This document shows positions 16,974 to 25,252 of a DNA stretch of 64,000 nt, one piece after another. The position numbers and the translations under genes were made by a program. This DNA is from Actinomycetota bacterium (lineage in GTDB: Bacteria > Actinomycetota > Actinomycetes > Streptosporangiales > Streptosporangiaceae): NCBI GenBank assembly GCA_027313705.1, contig DAHVDE010000041.1, positions 143,473-207,472 on the forward strand, written 5' to 3'. The notes beneath the pieces were generated by a model, which was given only the letters and a program-made list of their open reading frames with translations, searched no databases and was not told the DNA's origin. How positions within the stretch are numbered: the first letter of the stretch is position 1; every line of letters begins with the position of its first letter.

Positions 16974-19274
16974 GTGACAAGCAGCGACGCGCAGGTTGTC
17001 AAGCTGACCGAACTGGTCATGCGGCAACGGCGCGAACTCGGTGAACTGCGCGGGCAGGCCGCGGCGAAAACGGTGCTCGACCTGGCCAGGGGCATCTTGA
17101 TGGAGCGGCTCGGCTGCTCGGCCGCCGACGCGAGCAGGCAGCTCGCCGAGATCGCCAGCGCGGCGGGCATTCCCCTGACGCAACTCGCAGCGGACATCGC
17201 CGGTCAGCCGCCGCCACGGCCGGCACCGGCCGCCCGTCAGGCCGACGAGGAGCGGACCGGGCAGTGGACTGCCGGGGTCGCAATGGCGAGCGCCGCGATG
17301 GAGCTGGCCGCCGACGCATCCGGCCTGGCGGCGGCGATGCTGGCCGAGAGCCTGGCGGCGTCTGCCGCCGTCGCCGTCGCGATCTGGCTGATCGCGCCGG
17401 ACGGCGCGGTGGAACTGGCCGGTGAGGCCGGATTCGGGCCAGGGGAGGCCAGCCGCTGGCAGCGGATGCCGCCTGGAGTCACAGCGCTGGCCGAGCGATC
17501 GGCACGCACGGGCGCCGAGTTCTGGTGGCCGCGCGGGCGGCCGGCCGGAGATGATTCACCGCTGATCGGCCAGCGGGAGGGCAGCGCCAGGGTGGTGGTG
17601 CCCCTGGTTACCGGCAAAGGCCACGTGATCGGCGCGCTCGAGGTGTGCTGGGCGGCCGCCATTGACGAGTTCACGCCCGCGCTCCGCCGCCAGGTCGTGG
17701 CACTGGCCGACCTCGCCGTTCAGACGCTCACGGCCGGGCGAGGCGCATCCGACCTGGTTGCCGATCAGCGAGCGTCCTGGGTGCTCGGCTTGCTCGACGA
17801 CCTGCACGAGTCCGTGCTTTTCTCGCCGGCCATCCGCGACGACGCGGGCGCGGTTACCGACTTTCGCATAGCTCACGTGAGCCCCGGCTTTCGTGACCCC
17901 GCAGGCCGGGCGGGCAGCGAACTCGCCGGCCGGTCGCTGATCGAGGCTTACCCCGAGTCGGTCATGCCAGGCGGCCTGTACCACCGCGCGGCGGAAGTGC
18001 TGCGCACCGGAGCGCCCGCGCACGTATCAGGTGAGATCATCGGCACCGCTGGCCACGCTGTGCCGACCATCGCCAGCGTCAGGATTGCCCGGCTGTCAGA
18101 CGGCGTCGTGATCAGCCTGCGGCATGCGGCCGACACGGACCGGCTGGCCGCGCTGCTCGGGCACGCTCAGCGGCTCGGCAGGTTCGGCGGCTGGGAGGAG
18201 AACCTGGCCACTGGCACTGTGCACTGGACCGAGCCGATGTTCGCGCTGTTCGGCCTCCCCGCCGGAAAGCCGCTGCGGCTGGCGGAGCTGCGCGCCGTCG
18301 TGATGGCGGACGACCTCGCGGTAATCGAGTCGTTCCGCGCCAGGCTGCTAAAGGACAAGGTCGCGACGGCGGCCGTGTTCCGCGTCATCAGGCGCGACGA
18401 CCTCAGCATCAGGCAGGTGCGCGCCTTTGCGGAACCGGTGACCGACAGCCGAGGCGAGCCGATCGCCCTGCGCGGCATCTATCAAGATATTTCTACCTAT
18501 TACCATACAGAGCTGGCCCTGGCCGCGACCAGGGACCTGCTCACTGACTCCCAGGAGCGCGCGGAAGAAGAACATCGCCTCGCCCTCAGGCTGCAACGGG
18601 CCATAACGCCAGGCTCATCGCACCTGGCCGAGGCTGCGGGCCTGGACGTCACGGCCAGGTACCGTCCGGCCGGCCAAGGCCACCTGGTCAGCGGTGACTG
18701 GTACGACACGGTGCTGCTGCCTTCCGGGCACGTCATGCTCGTCGTCGGCGATGTCGCCGGTCACGGCATCGACGCGGTCACCGGCATGGTTTCGCTGCGC
18801 AACTGCCTGCGAGGACTGGCGATCACCGGAGCGAGTCCTGCCAGCTTGCTCGCGTGGCTGAACGGCGTCGCCTGCCATCTCACCGAAGACATACTCGGCA
18901 CGGCGATCTGCGGGCTCTATGATCCGGCGGACCGCACGCTGCGCTGGGCGCGAGCGGGGCATCTGCCCGCCATCCTGGTCAGGAATGCACGGGCCAGGCC
19001 GCTGCCCCAGCCCAGGGGCGTGCTGCTCGGCGCGGACACGGACGCCAGTTACGAAGAGGTGAAGACGCCGCTCAGGCCGGGTGACACCCTGCTGATGTTC
19101 ACCGACGGGCTGATCGAGCGGAAGGACAAGTCGATCGACGAGTGCCTGGCAGCGCTGCTCGAAGCCGCCAGCGTGCCGGTCGGAGATATCGACGAATACG
19201 CCGACGGACTCGTGGCCAGGAGCAGCGCGGACACCGGCGACGACGCCTGCCTGATCGCGGTGACGCTCAGATGA
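16974..19274 (+). CDS. ANTAR-GAF-PAS-SpoIIE (PP2C) multidomain phosphatase
   Basis: The 766-aa protein has an N-terminal ANTAR domain (about 18-78: ARGILMERLGCSAADASRQL), a GAF domain (about 100-250), two PAS-like domains (about 265-385 and 400-510, the second LGRFGGWEENLATGTVHWTE) and a SpoIIE phosphatase (about 540-765: VSGDWYDTVLLPSG, GDVAGHGIDA, MFTDGLIERK, GDDACLIAV). GTG 16974 is preferred because AGAGAAGG lies about 10 nt upstream; in-frame ATGs at 16899 and 16851 are possible, but the latter would overlap the divergent kinase start. An RNA-binding ANTAR fused to a phosphatase is an uncommon layout. Confidence 0.88.
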   Translation: MTSSDAQVVKLTELVMRQRRELGELRGQAAAKTVLDLARGILMERLGCSAADASRQLAEIASAAGIPLTQLAADIAGQPPPRPAPAARQADEERTGQWTAGVAMASAAMELAADASGLAAAMLAESLAASAAVAVAIWLIAPDGAVELAGEAGFGPGEASRWQRMPPGVTALAERSARTGAEFWWPRGRPAGDDSPLIGQREGSARVVVPLVTGKGHVIGALEVCWAAAIDEFTPALRRQVVALADLAVQTLTAGRGASDLVADQRASWVLGLLDDLHESVLFSPAIRDDAGAVTDFRIAHVSPGFRDPAGRAGSELAGRSLIEAYPESVMPGGLYHRAAEVLRTGAPAHVSGEIIGTAGHAVPTIASVRIARLSDGVVISLRHAADTDRLAALLGHAQRLGRFGGWEENLATGTVHWTEPMFALFGLPAGKPLRLAELRAVVMADDLAVIESFRARLLKDKVATAAVFRVIRRDDLSIRQVRAFAEPVTDSRGEPIALRGIYQDISTYYHTELALAATRDLLTDSQERAEEEHRLALRLQRAITPGSSHLAEAAGLDVTARYRPAGQGHLVSGDWYDTVLLPSGHVMLVVGDVAGHGIDAVTGMVSLRNCLRGLAITGASPASLLAWLNGVACHLTEDILGTAICGLYDPADRTLRWARAGHLPAILVRNARARPLPQPRGVLLGADTDASYEEVKTPLRPGDTLLMFTDGLIERKDKSIDECLAALLEAASVPVGDIDEYADGLVARSSADTGDDACLIAVTLR

Positions 19275-19294
19275 CCGTCAGCGGCACGATCGCC

Positions 19295-19642
19295 TCAGGT
19301 CGCGGTCACGGCCTTGATCGCGACGGCAACATTCTCGTGCAGCGGTATGCGATCGGCCAGCCCTGTAATCCACAGCGACTTGGTGCTCTGGTACCTGGCG
19401 CCCGCCAGCGCGAGCGCGCCACCGGATGCTTCCAGATCCTTCCAGTGCCCGACGATCACCGCCAGCGAACTGGTGTCCATGAACTCGACACCGGACAGGT
19501 CAAGCACGACCCGCACGAAGGTCGGGCGCGTGCTCGACAGCACCTCGTCCAACTGACGGCTAGTGACAATATCCAGGTCACCTTGGATATCGATCACGCA
19601 GACATCGCCGCGAGCCTGCCAGGCGATCTGGAAATCCTCCAA
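19295..19642 (-). CDS. STAS-domain anti-sigma factor antagonist
   Basis: The 115-aa protein is a single STAS domain of the RsbV/SpoIIAA type: VCVIDIQGDLDIVTS, VVLDLSGVEFMDTSSLAVIV (with the phosphorylatable Ser in DTSS) and GLADRIPLHENVAVAI. When dephosphorylated by a PP2C it would bind an anti-sigma kinase and release a sigma factor. The start is TTG 19642 with GAGGTG 7 nt upstream; an in-frame TGA lies just before, so no longer start is possible. It converges on the ANTAR-PP2C gene and is divergent from the MEDS gene. Confidence 0.9.
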   Translation of the reverse strand: MEDFQIAWQARGDVCVIDIQGDLDIVTSRQLDEVLSSTRPTFVRVVLDLSGVEFMDTSSLAVIVGHWKDLEASGGALALAGARYQSTKSLWITGLADRIPLHENVAVAIKAVTAT

Positions 19643-19715
19643 GTACGCACCTCACGGGAAGGCCGGATCTGCTTGCTGCAAGCGACATATTATGACGGTG
19701 CCTAGTGAGGAGCAT

Positions 19716-20654
19716 ATGGAAGATGGCGGCGGTTTTCCGGTAGCAGATCCTCGCCATATTGTGCGGCTTTACCGCACCACCGACGAGTACCTGGCGGCGA
19801 TCTCCGGTTTCATCCTCGACGCGGACGCGGCGGGGGAATCCGCGCTCATCGCGGTTCCGAGCGAGCGGCAGCCGCTCGTGCGCAGTGCGCTAGGACCGCG
19901 AGCCACGCTGGCGGACATGTCAGAGCTTGGCCGCAATCCAGCCAGGATCATCTCCGCACTCTGCGCCTTCATCGACAGTTCGGCCGACCAGCCGGTCAGC
20001 TTCGTGAGCGAGCCGGCCTGGCCAGGCCGCAGCGAGAGCGAGATCCGTGAGGTGCTGCGCCACGAAGCGCTGGTCAACCTCGCTATTTCCGGCAGGCGGG
20101 CCACCATGCTTTGCCTGTATGCCGCGACCGGCCTGCCAGAGCGGATCATGACCGAGATCCGCCGCGCTCATCCGCTGCTCTTCGGCACGGCAGGAACCGA
20201 ATCCAACCCGGCCTTTACCGGAACTGCGCTGTCCGGGTACTGCGACCAGCCGCTCCCGGCGGTACCGGCCGGCGCGCCGATGCTGAAATACCGCGAGAAC
20301 CTGCGCGAGGTTCGCGACCTTGTCGCCGATCACGCCAGGATCGCAGGCCTGCCCAGCTCACGTGCGGGCGATTTCGCGCTCGCGGTGAGCGAGATAGCGG
20401 CCAACACGCTCAGGCATACTGGCGGAGAAGGAACCGTCAGCCTCTGGCGCTCCCCCACCGAGCTCATCTGCCACCTCGAAGACGGCGGACATATCGCCGA
20501 CCCGCTGGCCGGACGCAGGCCACCTGACCATGACCGCCCCGGCGGGCAGGGTCTTTGGCTAGTGAACCAGGTCTGCGACCTGGTGGAACTGAGAAGCGGC
20601 AGCGCGGGAACCGCGGTCAGGCTGCACATCAGGCTCGGCCAGCCGAGCCGGTAG
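19716..20654 (+). CDS. MEDS-domain / HATPase anti-sigma-type protein
   Basis: The 312-aa protein combines an N-terminal MEDS sensory domain (about 10-150: HIVRLYRTTDEYLAAISGFI, MLCLYAATG) with a C-terminal RsbW-like HATPase (about 190-305: FALAVSEIAANTLRHTGG with the N-box, and GGQGLWLVNQVCDLVEL). This pairing is common in actinomycetes; the HATPase may act as an anti-sigma kinase for the neighbouring STAS protein or sigma factor. ATG 19716 follows GAGGAG closely. A strong nested hairpin lies downstream. Confidence 0.88.
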   Translation: MEDGGGFPVADPRHIVRLYRTTDEYLAAISGFILDADAAGESALIAVPSERQPLVRSALGPRATLADMSELGRNPARIISALCAFIDSSADQPVSFVSEPAWPGRSESEIREVLRHEALVNLAISGRRATMLCLYAATGLPERIMTEIRRAHPLLFGTAGTESNPAFTGTALSGYCDQPLPAVPAGAPMLKYRENLREVRDLVADHARIAGLPSSRAGDFALAVSEIAANTLRHTGGEGTVSLWRSPTELICHLEDGGHIADPLAGRRPPDHDRPGGQGLWLVNQVCDLVELRSGSAGTAVRLHIRLGQPSR

Positions 20655-20726
20655 CCCAGGACAGGAGCACCCCGCCTGGACATCGCCCGGCCCGTGCGCT
20701 AATGTCATGGTTAGTGCTTACGACGC

Positions 20727-20780
20727 AGGCACACCCCATGGTCACGGCGTGACCGGGTCGGGTGTGCCTATTGTGGTTTT
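20727..20780 (+). terminator. Nested perfect hairpin, probable terminator
   Basis: AGGCACACCC (20727-20736) pairs perfectly with GGGTGTGCCT (20760-20769) around an inner hairpin GGTCAC-GGC-GTGACC. T-rich ATTGTGGTTTTA follows. It sits between the MEDS gene and the glycosyltransferase gene; attenuation of the latter is an alternative role. Confidence 0.6.
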
Positions 20781-20839
20781 AGAGCCGCACCTTGCCTCCG
20801 CTGTGACTCCAGCCGGACACCCGCAAGGAGGCCAACGGG

Positions 20840-22168
20840 ATGAAGATCGCCCTCGTCGCTCGGCATGCAGAGCCGCAAGTACGCATGTTCGACCCTTATA
20901 CCGCCGAGCTAGCCGATCACGTGTTCGGCCTTGGCCGCGCACTCGCCGCCCAAGGCCACCATGTCGTCATTCAGGCTCGCAAGGACGCTCCCGGCTTGCC
21001 GGGCAGGCAGGCGATCGCGCCGAGGCTTTCCGTCGAGTACCTGGCGGCAGGCCCGGCCGCACGCGTTCCTGCCGACGAACTGCCTCGTTATGCCAGCGAC
21101 CTGGCCGGCGCGCTCGCCGCGTCCTGGCGCAGGCACCGTCCGGACGTCGTGCACGCTCACCACTGGACAAGTGCGCTGGCCGCGCTGGCAGCGGCCAGGG
21201 ATACCCAGGTGCCCGTGATCACTACCTTCGGCTCGTTCGGCTCTGCCGAGCGGCGCCACGGCATCGTATCCGAGTGCCCTGCCGTGCGGCAGCGACTGGA
21301 ACCGGCTATCGCCAGGGGGTCGGCCAGCGTCCTTGCGACCACTGGCGAAGAGGTCGCGGAACTGTCGAGGCTTGGCGTTCGGAGTGCGAAGGTGGCCTGC
21401 GTCCCCACCGGAGTCGACGTCAAGGCGTTCAAGCCAGCCGGCTACTCGGTCAGGCGCGGCAAGCAGCCGAGGCTGATCGCGCTCGGCTCACTGGCCGGCT
21501 GCCGGCGCCTGGATGTCGTGCTGCGGTGCCTGGCCGAACTGCCGGGCACCGAACTCGTCATCGCCGGCGGCCCGGCGGCATCCGAACTGGAATGCGACCA
21601 CGGTTACCGCATCCTGGCCAAGCTGGCCGCCCACCTGGGCGTGACCGACAGGGTCAGGTTCACCGGGCACGTGAGCGAAGACAAACTGCCCGCGCTGCTC
21701 AGGTCGGCCGACCTCCTGGTGAGCGCGGCCTGCTATGAACCGCAGGGCAGCGCGGCCATCCGGGCTATGGCCTGCGGTATCCCTGTCGTCGCCACTTCAG
21801 TGGGCGGCTATGAGGACGCGGTGATCGACGGCACCTGCGGCGTGCTCATACCACCCGAGCGGCCAGCCCTGCTCGCCGGGCAGTTGCGCGACCTGCTTGC
21901 CACCCCGATGCGGCTGGCCGCGTTCGGGATCGCCGCAGCCGACCGGGCCAGGTCGAGGTATCCATGGGCACGGGTCGCGGAGGAAACCGCGGTCTGGTAC
22001 GAGCGGACGACCGGCCGGGTGCCGCACCTCGCAGGCGCCTGCGCCATCCCGTCAGGCGCCGGGGCGGCGCGTTCGTCGCAGCGTCGCCCAGGACCCGCCG
22101 CGCCTGACCTTTCGCTGCTCTCCCGCAGCCGGCGCACCCTGGTGCCCGTCGGCGAGCACGCCGCCTAG
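20840..22168 (+). CDS. Family 4 glycosyltransferase (GT-B fold)
   Basis: The 442-aa protein has the GT4 layout: an acceptor half starting MKIALVARHAEPQVRMFDPY and DVVHAHHW, and a donor half with CVPTGVDVKAFKP, RLIALGSL, RVRFTGHVSEDKLPALLRSA and YEPQGSAAIRAMACGIPVVA. The EX7E motif is altered: the second Glu is Arg (EPQGSAAIR). AAGGAGG lies 8 nt before ATG 20840. The C-terminal 60 residues are Ala/Ser/Arg-rich. The donor and acceptor are unknown; the gene stands alone between two hairpins. Confidence 0.9.
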   Translation: MKIALVARHAEPQVRMFDPYTAELADHVFGLGRALAAQGHHVVIQARKDAPGLPGRQAIAPRLSVEYLAAGPAARVPADELPRYASDLAGALAASWRRHRPDVVHAHHWTSALAALAAARDTQVPVITTFGSFGSAERRHGIVSECPAVRQRLEPAIARGSASVLATTGEEVAELSRLGVRSAKVACVPTGVDVKAFKPAGYSVRRGKQPRLIALGSLAGCRRLDVVLRCLAELPGTELVIAGGPAASELECDHGYRILAKLAAHLGVTDRVRFTGHVSEDKLPALLRSADLLVSAACYEPQGSAAIRAMACGIPVVATSVGGYEDAVIDGTCGVLIPPERPALLAGQLRDLLATPMRLAAFGIAAADRARSRYPWARVAEETAVWYERTTGRVPHLAGACAIPSGAGAARSSQRRPGPAAPDLSLLSRSRRTLVPVGEHAA

Positions 22169-22172
22169 CAGC

Positions 22173-22205
22173 CCGCCTGGCCGTGCCCGCGGTACGGCCA
22201 GGCGG
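22173..22205 (+). terminator. Hairpin terminator of the glycosyltransferase gene
   Basis: CCGCCTGGCCGT (22173-22184) and ACGGCCAGGCGG (22194-22205) form a perfect 12-bp stem with a 9-nt loop, five bases after the stop codon. Confidence 0.6.
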
Positions 22206-22297
22206 TGCAGGGAAGGAGAGCGCCCTGATCGGCAAGACCACGGCGTAACTGGGGCGGCACCAACTGGTCCTACCATCCCGCGCGGCCGGCGGCTTGG

Positions 22298-22903
22298 CTA
22301 GCGGCCGGAAGGCAGCACTCCGAGTTCTATCGCCCTGGTGACCGCGGCGGTGCGGCCGGTGACCCCGAGCTTCGCGCAAGCCCTGGTCAGGTGGGTCTTG
22401 ACGGTGGCCTCGCTGACGTAAAGCTCTCGCCCGATCTGCCCGTTCGTCAGGCCCCTGGCGACCAGCGCTAGCACCTGAGTCTCGCGGGCGGACAGCGCCT
22501 CGGCCTGCGGCGCGTCGCCGCGAACCCGCGTGACCAGCCGCCCGGCCACCACAGGGGCGAGCACGGTCTCCCCCCTCGCCGCAGCCCTGATCGCCCCGAT
22601 CAGGTCCGCGCGCGGCGTGTCCTTGAGCAGGTAGCCTGTGGCTCCGGCCTCGACCGCGCGCAAGATGTCGGCGTCGGTATCGTAGGTGGTGAGGACGATG
22701 ATCCTGGCCTCGCTGCCTTCAGCGCGGAGCCGACCGATCGCCTCGACGCCGTCGCACTTGGGCATCCGCAAATCCATCAAGATCACGTCTGGCCCGCTGG
22801 CTCGCGCCAGCGCCACCGCCTCGGTACCTGAGCCGGCTTCTGCCACCACCTCGATGTCCGGCTCGGCGGCCGCCGGGCGCATGTCCGCCGGGCGGATGCT
22901 CAC
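22298..22903 (-). CDS. Orphan NarL/LuxR-type response regulator with a damaged receiver
   Basis: The 201-aa protein has the receiver core from EPDIEVVAEAGSG through the phospho-acceptor VILMDLRMP and the VLTTYDT and YLLKD segments, and an intact LuxR-type HTH (LSARETQVLALVARGLTNGQ, EATVKTHL). The normal N-terminus of beta-1 plus the acidic pair is missing: after MSIR come nine unrelated residues (PADMRPAAA) where about 20 are expected. No kinase gene is upstream, only a possible relic of its last residues. GTG 22903 is the only sensible start. Phosphorylation is doubtful. Confidence 0.8.
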   Translation of the reverse strand: MSIRPADMRPAAAEPDIEVVAEAGSGTEAVALARASGPDVILMDLRMPKCDGVEAIGRLRAEGSEARIIVLTTYDTDADILRAVEAGATGYLLKDTPRADLIGAIRAAARGETVLAPVVAGRLVTRVRGDAPQAEALSARETQVLALVARGLTNGQIGRELYVSEATVKTHLTRACAKLGVTGRTAAVTRAIELGVLPSGR

Positions 22904-22959
22904 ACCGCCACCACGCCCGGCACATGACAGGTCACGAGGACCAGGGCCTACAGGCTGGC

Positions 22960-23016
22960 CCGCGAGATGGTGTCAGCTCCCCGGCACCAGCCGGCCCGAG
23001 GCCCGCCATCTCGCGG
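22960..23016. repeat. Inverted repeat, 11-bp arms
   Basis: CCGCGAGATGG (22960-22970) and CCATCTCGCGG (23006-23016) are perfect inverted copies around a 35-nt GC-rich loop, just upstream of the response-regulator gene. Confidence 0.6.
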
Positions 23017-23141
23017 CTGGAACGCCAGCCACGGCCGCGCGCCCCGCCGGGCCGGCAAGAGTAGGTGCCGCGCCCAGGCGCTCGCGCGTATACACTATGA
23101 AGCGACATAACGCAAGCTATGTCAAGACACCTGCTACCCCT

Positions 23142-23172
23142 GGTAAGGGAAATATAGCCATAAGGTAAGGGA
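23142..23172. repeat. Direct repeat GGTAAGGGA, 22-bp period
   Basis: Two identical 9-bp copies at 23142-23150 and 23164-23172 lie in an AT-rich patch between the island operon and the core genome side. The role is unknown. Confidence 0.5.
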
Positions 23173-23246
23173 TGAATGTAGCGCCGACTGGCGGTCTTCC
23201 GGCCCATTTCCGTGTCTGATCTGGCGCTGGCCAGCCGAAACGCGGA

Positions 23247-24269
23247 TCACCACAAGGCCGACTGAATGTCCCTGGTTGGTGCGCTCTCGCTGAGAACCGG
23301 CTCAGCGGGCAGCTTGTCGTTGATGCCCCACTTAGGCGGGAAGAACAGGCGGACCGGCTCCGGGGTGGGTGTGAACCGGGCCTTGATCCGCTTGCGGGCG
23401 CTGGCTAGTTCAGGGGCGGCTTCGCGGCAATACTTGTCGGTCTCGCAGAACAGGCCCTGACAGTCGATGGCGTGCAATGGCCGTCCCCACAGCCCGCCGA
23501 AGGGCAGGCACAGGCGGGCGAACTCCTCTTCCTGCCGCTCGGTCATCCACAAGACGATCTCGGCCGGGGTGTAGTCGCCGGGGTCTTCGAAGCATTTCCT
23601 GATGCCGCGCAGGGCGCCCGGCCCGGCCTGGGTGAAGTCGTTCTCGCTGAAGCCGATCAGGCCGGAGTAGTTCAGGTCGATGCTGGTCTGGTAGGACATG
23701 AAGTCGCCCATCAGCGGGTAGCCGTGCAGCAGGTGGTACACCTCCCGCAGCGACCCGGCCGCCAGTAGCTTCGCGCCGAGCTGATCGAGCAGGAACATGT
23801 GCCGGAACAGCTCGACGTGGTTGCGGTGCTTGTCCGGTTGGCCGTAGGCGCTGGTGGCGCACAAGATGAACGCCCCGGTATACAGCCCGCCGTTGCGGGT
23901 CCGCGCCTGATCGAGCGCCGTGGTGAACGACCCGTCCGCCAGGTCTTCAAGGACCGGGTAGCGGCCCAGGACCTCGCGGACGGTGCGCCAGGTGGCGGTC
24001 TTGCTGAAGGTACGGAACGCGGTGATCTGGAACAGCCGGTCCTCAGCCGCGCAGGGCTCGTCGTGGTAGCACACGTCGCGGATCATGTACTGCGACACCC
24101 GGTCGGCGGCGCGGAAGACGTTGCAGAACTTGAACTCCCGCAAGATCGGGTCATCTGTCCACGGCCCCGCCTCGCCCTCCACGCGGCAGGTGAACATCCG
24201 CTGCCGCTCGGAGGCGAAGTACCAGTACAGGTCATAGACCCGCTGCCGGGGCACGGGCGGGCGCCTCAT
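23247..24269 (-). CDS. 5-hmdU DNA kinase helical-domain (HMUDK_hel-like) protein
   Basis: The 340-aa protein carries the motif series of the phage 5-hydroxymethyluracil DNA kinase / thymine-hypermodification family: YWYFASERQRMF near the start, PWTDDPILREFKFCNVFRAA, DRVSQYMI, then LFQITAFRTFSKTATW and a DYTPAEIVLWMTE segment later. In phages with hypermodified thymine, relatives act on base-modified DNA or nucleotides. I recognise the helical domain, not a complete kinase P-loop. Its ATG overlaps the methyltransferase stop (ATGA). It is the last gene of the MazG-unknown-TylF-HMUDK module. The catalytic role is inferred only. Confidence 0.7.
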   Translation of the reverse strand: MRRPPVPRQRVYDLYWYFASERQRMFTCRVEGEAGPWTDDPILREFKFCNVFRAADRVSQYMIRDVCYHDEPCAAEDRLFQITAFRTFSKTATWRTVREVLGRYPVLEDLADGSFTTALDQARTRNGGLYTGAFILCATSAYGQPDKHRNHVELFRHMFLLDQLGAKLLAAGSLREVYHLLHGYPLMGDFMSYQTSIDLNYSGLIGFSENDFTQAGPGALRGIRKCFEDPGDYTPAEIVLWMTERQEEEFARLCLPFGGLWGRPLHAIDCQGLFCETDKYCREAAPELASARKRIKARFTPTPEPVRLFFPPKWGINDKLPAEPVLSESAPTRDIQSALW

Positions 24270-25252
24270 CGGCCCGTTCCTTGAGCCGCTGCCTGGTGGT
24301 AGAAGACGCCGGTTCCGTGGAGGTGGAACCAGCGGGGATCATCGAGCAGCGCCCGGCCCGCGATCCGCTCCCCGAGGGTGTAACGGAACCTGTCAGTGCC
24401 GGTGAAATGGTCGAACACGATCGCCCCGCCCGGCACCGTCCGCTCGGCCGCTACCTCGATGGCGGCCCTGGCGGGGGTGTAGTTGCCGGTGTCGATGAAG
24501 GTCAGCACCAGGTCTTCCCCTTCCAGCCTGCCGCAGGTCCCGGCGATGTCGCCGGACACGATCTCGATGTCCCGTCCGTCAAGATAACGCCGCACGGCGG
24601 CCAGGTCGATGAAGACGCAATCGGGATGGTCGTACATGTCCAGCGGGGAGCGGCGGGGCGGGAACCCGCCGAAGGTGTCGAACCCGATCACCGGCCAGCC
24701 CGCGCCCAGCCGCTCGATCACCCGCGACAAGAACATGGTGGTGCCGCCCTTGAACATGCCGAACTCGGCCACCACGCCCCGCAGGCCCAGCCGGGCGGCG
24801 TTAGCCAGGCACTGGTAGAGGTGGATCAGCGAATGCGGGTAGCCGTTGGCCAGCGACGGCACCAAGAGCTGCGCCTGCTCCTGGCTGAACACCGGGTCCC
24901 GGAACCCCAGATGCCCGTACCCGGCCACGATCACCTTCGGCTCTCCGGTGATGAACGGCAGCGCCGCGCACAGCAGATCCTCCTTCTCATCGTCCGCCGC
25001 GACTACAAGCACCCCGCACCGTGCCTGCCCGAGCGCCGCGAACGGCCGAACCGGCACAGTCAGGGCCAGCCTGGTGTCATCGGCCGCCGGCGTGTACACG
25101 GCCTCCACTGCGCCGGTCAGGCCGCTTGGCGCCAGCGACGCGAGCAGCCGCAGCGTCACCGGGGTAAGGCCGAGCACACCGGCCGGGCCGGCGCCGGCCA
25201 GCAGTTCGCGTTCAGTGTCTTCTAGCAGCCTGGCGTAGTCCTCATCGCGCAT
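24266..25252 (-). CDS. TylF/MycF-like class I methyltransferase
   Basis: The 328-aa protein has about 110 N-terminal residues of unclear role and a TylF/MycF-type SAM methyltransferase domain: VVAEFGMFKGGTTMFLSRVI (SAM-binding), VIGFDTFGGFPP, and the metal/acid motif LTFIDTGNYTPARAAIE then GGAIVFDHF. TylF and MycF are Mg-dependent O-methyltransferases acting on macrolide sugars; here no antibiotic genes are nearby, so a hydroxyl on a nucleotide or sugar made by the same operon is a plausible target (inference). Start ATG 25252 overlaps the upstream gene by 11 bp. Confidence 0.8.
   Translation of the reverse strand: MRDEDYARLLEDTERELLAGAGPAGVLGLTPVTLRLLASLAPSGLTGAVEAVYTPAADDTRLALTVPVRPFAALGQARCGVLVVAADDEKEDLLCAALPFITGEPKVIVAGYGHLGFRDPVFSQEQAQLLVPSLANGYPHSLIHLYQCLANAARLGLRGVVAEFGMFKGGTTMFLSRVIERLGAGWPVIGFDTFGGFPPRRSPLDMYDHPDCVFIDLAAVRRYLDGRDIEIVSGDIAGTCGRLEGEDLVLTFIDTGNYTPARAAIEVAAERTVPGGAIVFDHFTGTDRFRYTLGERIAGRALLDDPRWFHLHGTGVFYHQAAAQGTGR

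Larger units (their letters stand above)
22904..23246. other. Non-coding stretch at the left edge of the accessory island
   Basis: No convincing gene. It holds an inverted repeat with 11-bp arms (22960-22970 / 23006-23016), a GACATA...TATGTC inverted repeat (23104-23109 / 23118-23123) and a direct repeat GGTAAGGGA (23142-23150, 23164-23172). The part from about 23090 to 23180 is AT-richer than its surroundings. A short frame ending VLVTCHVPGVVAV just before the response regulator could be the tail of a lost kinase. Confidence 0.5.
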
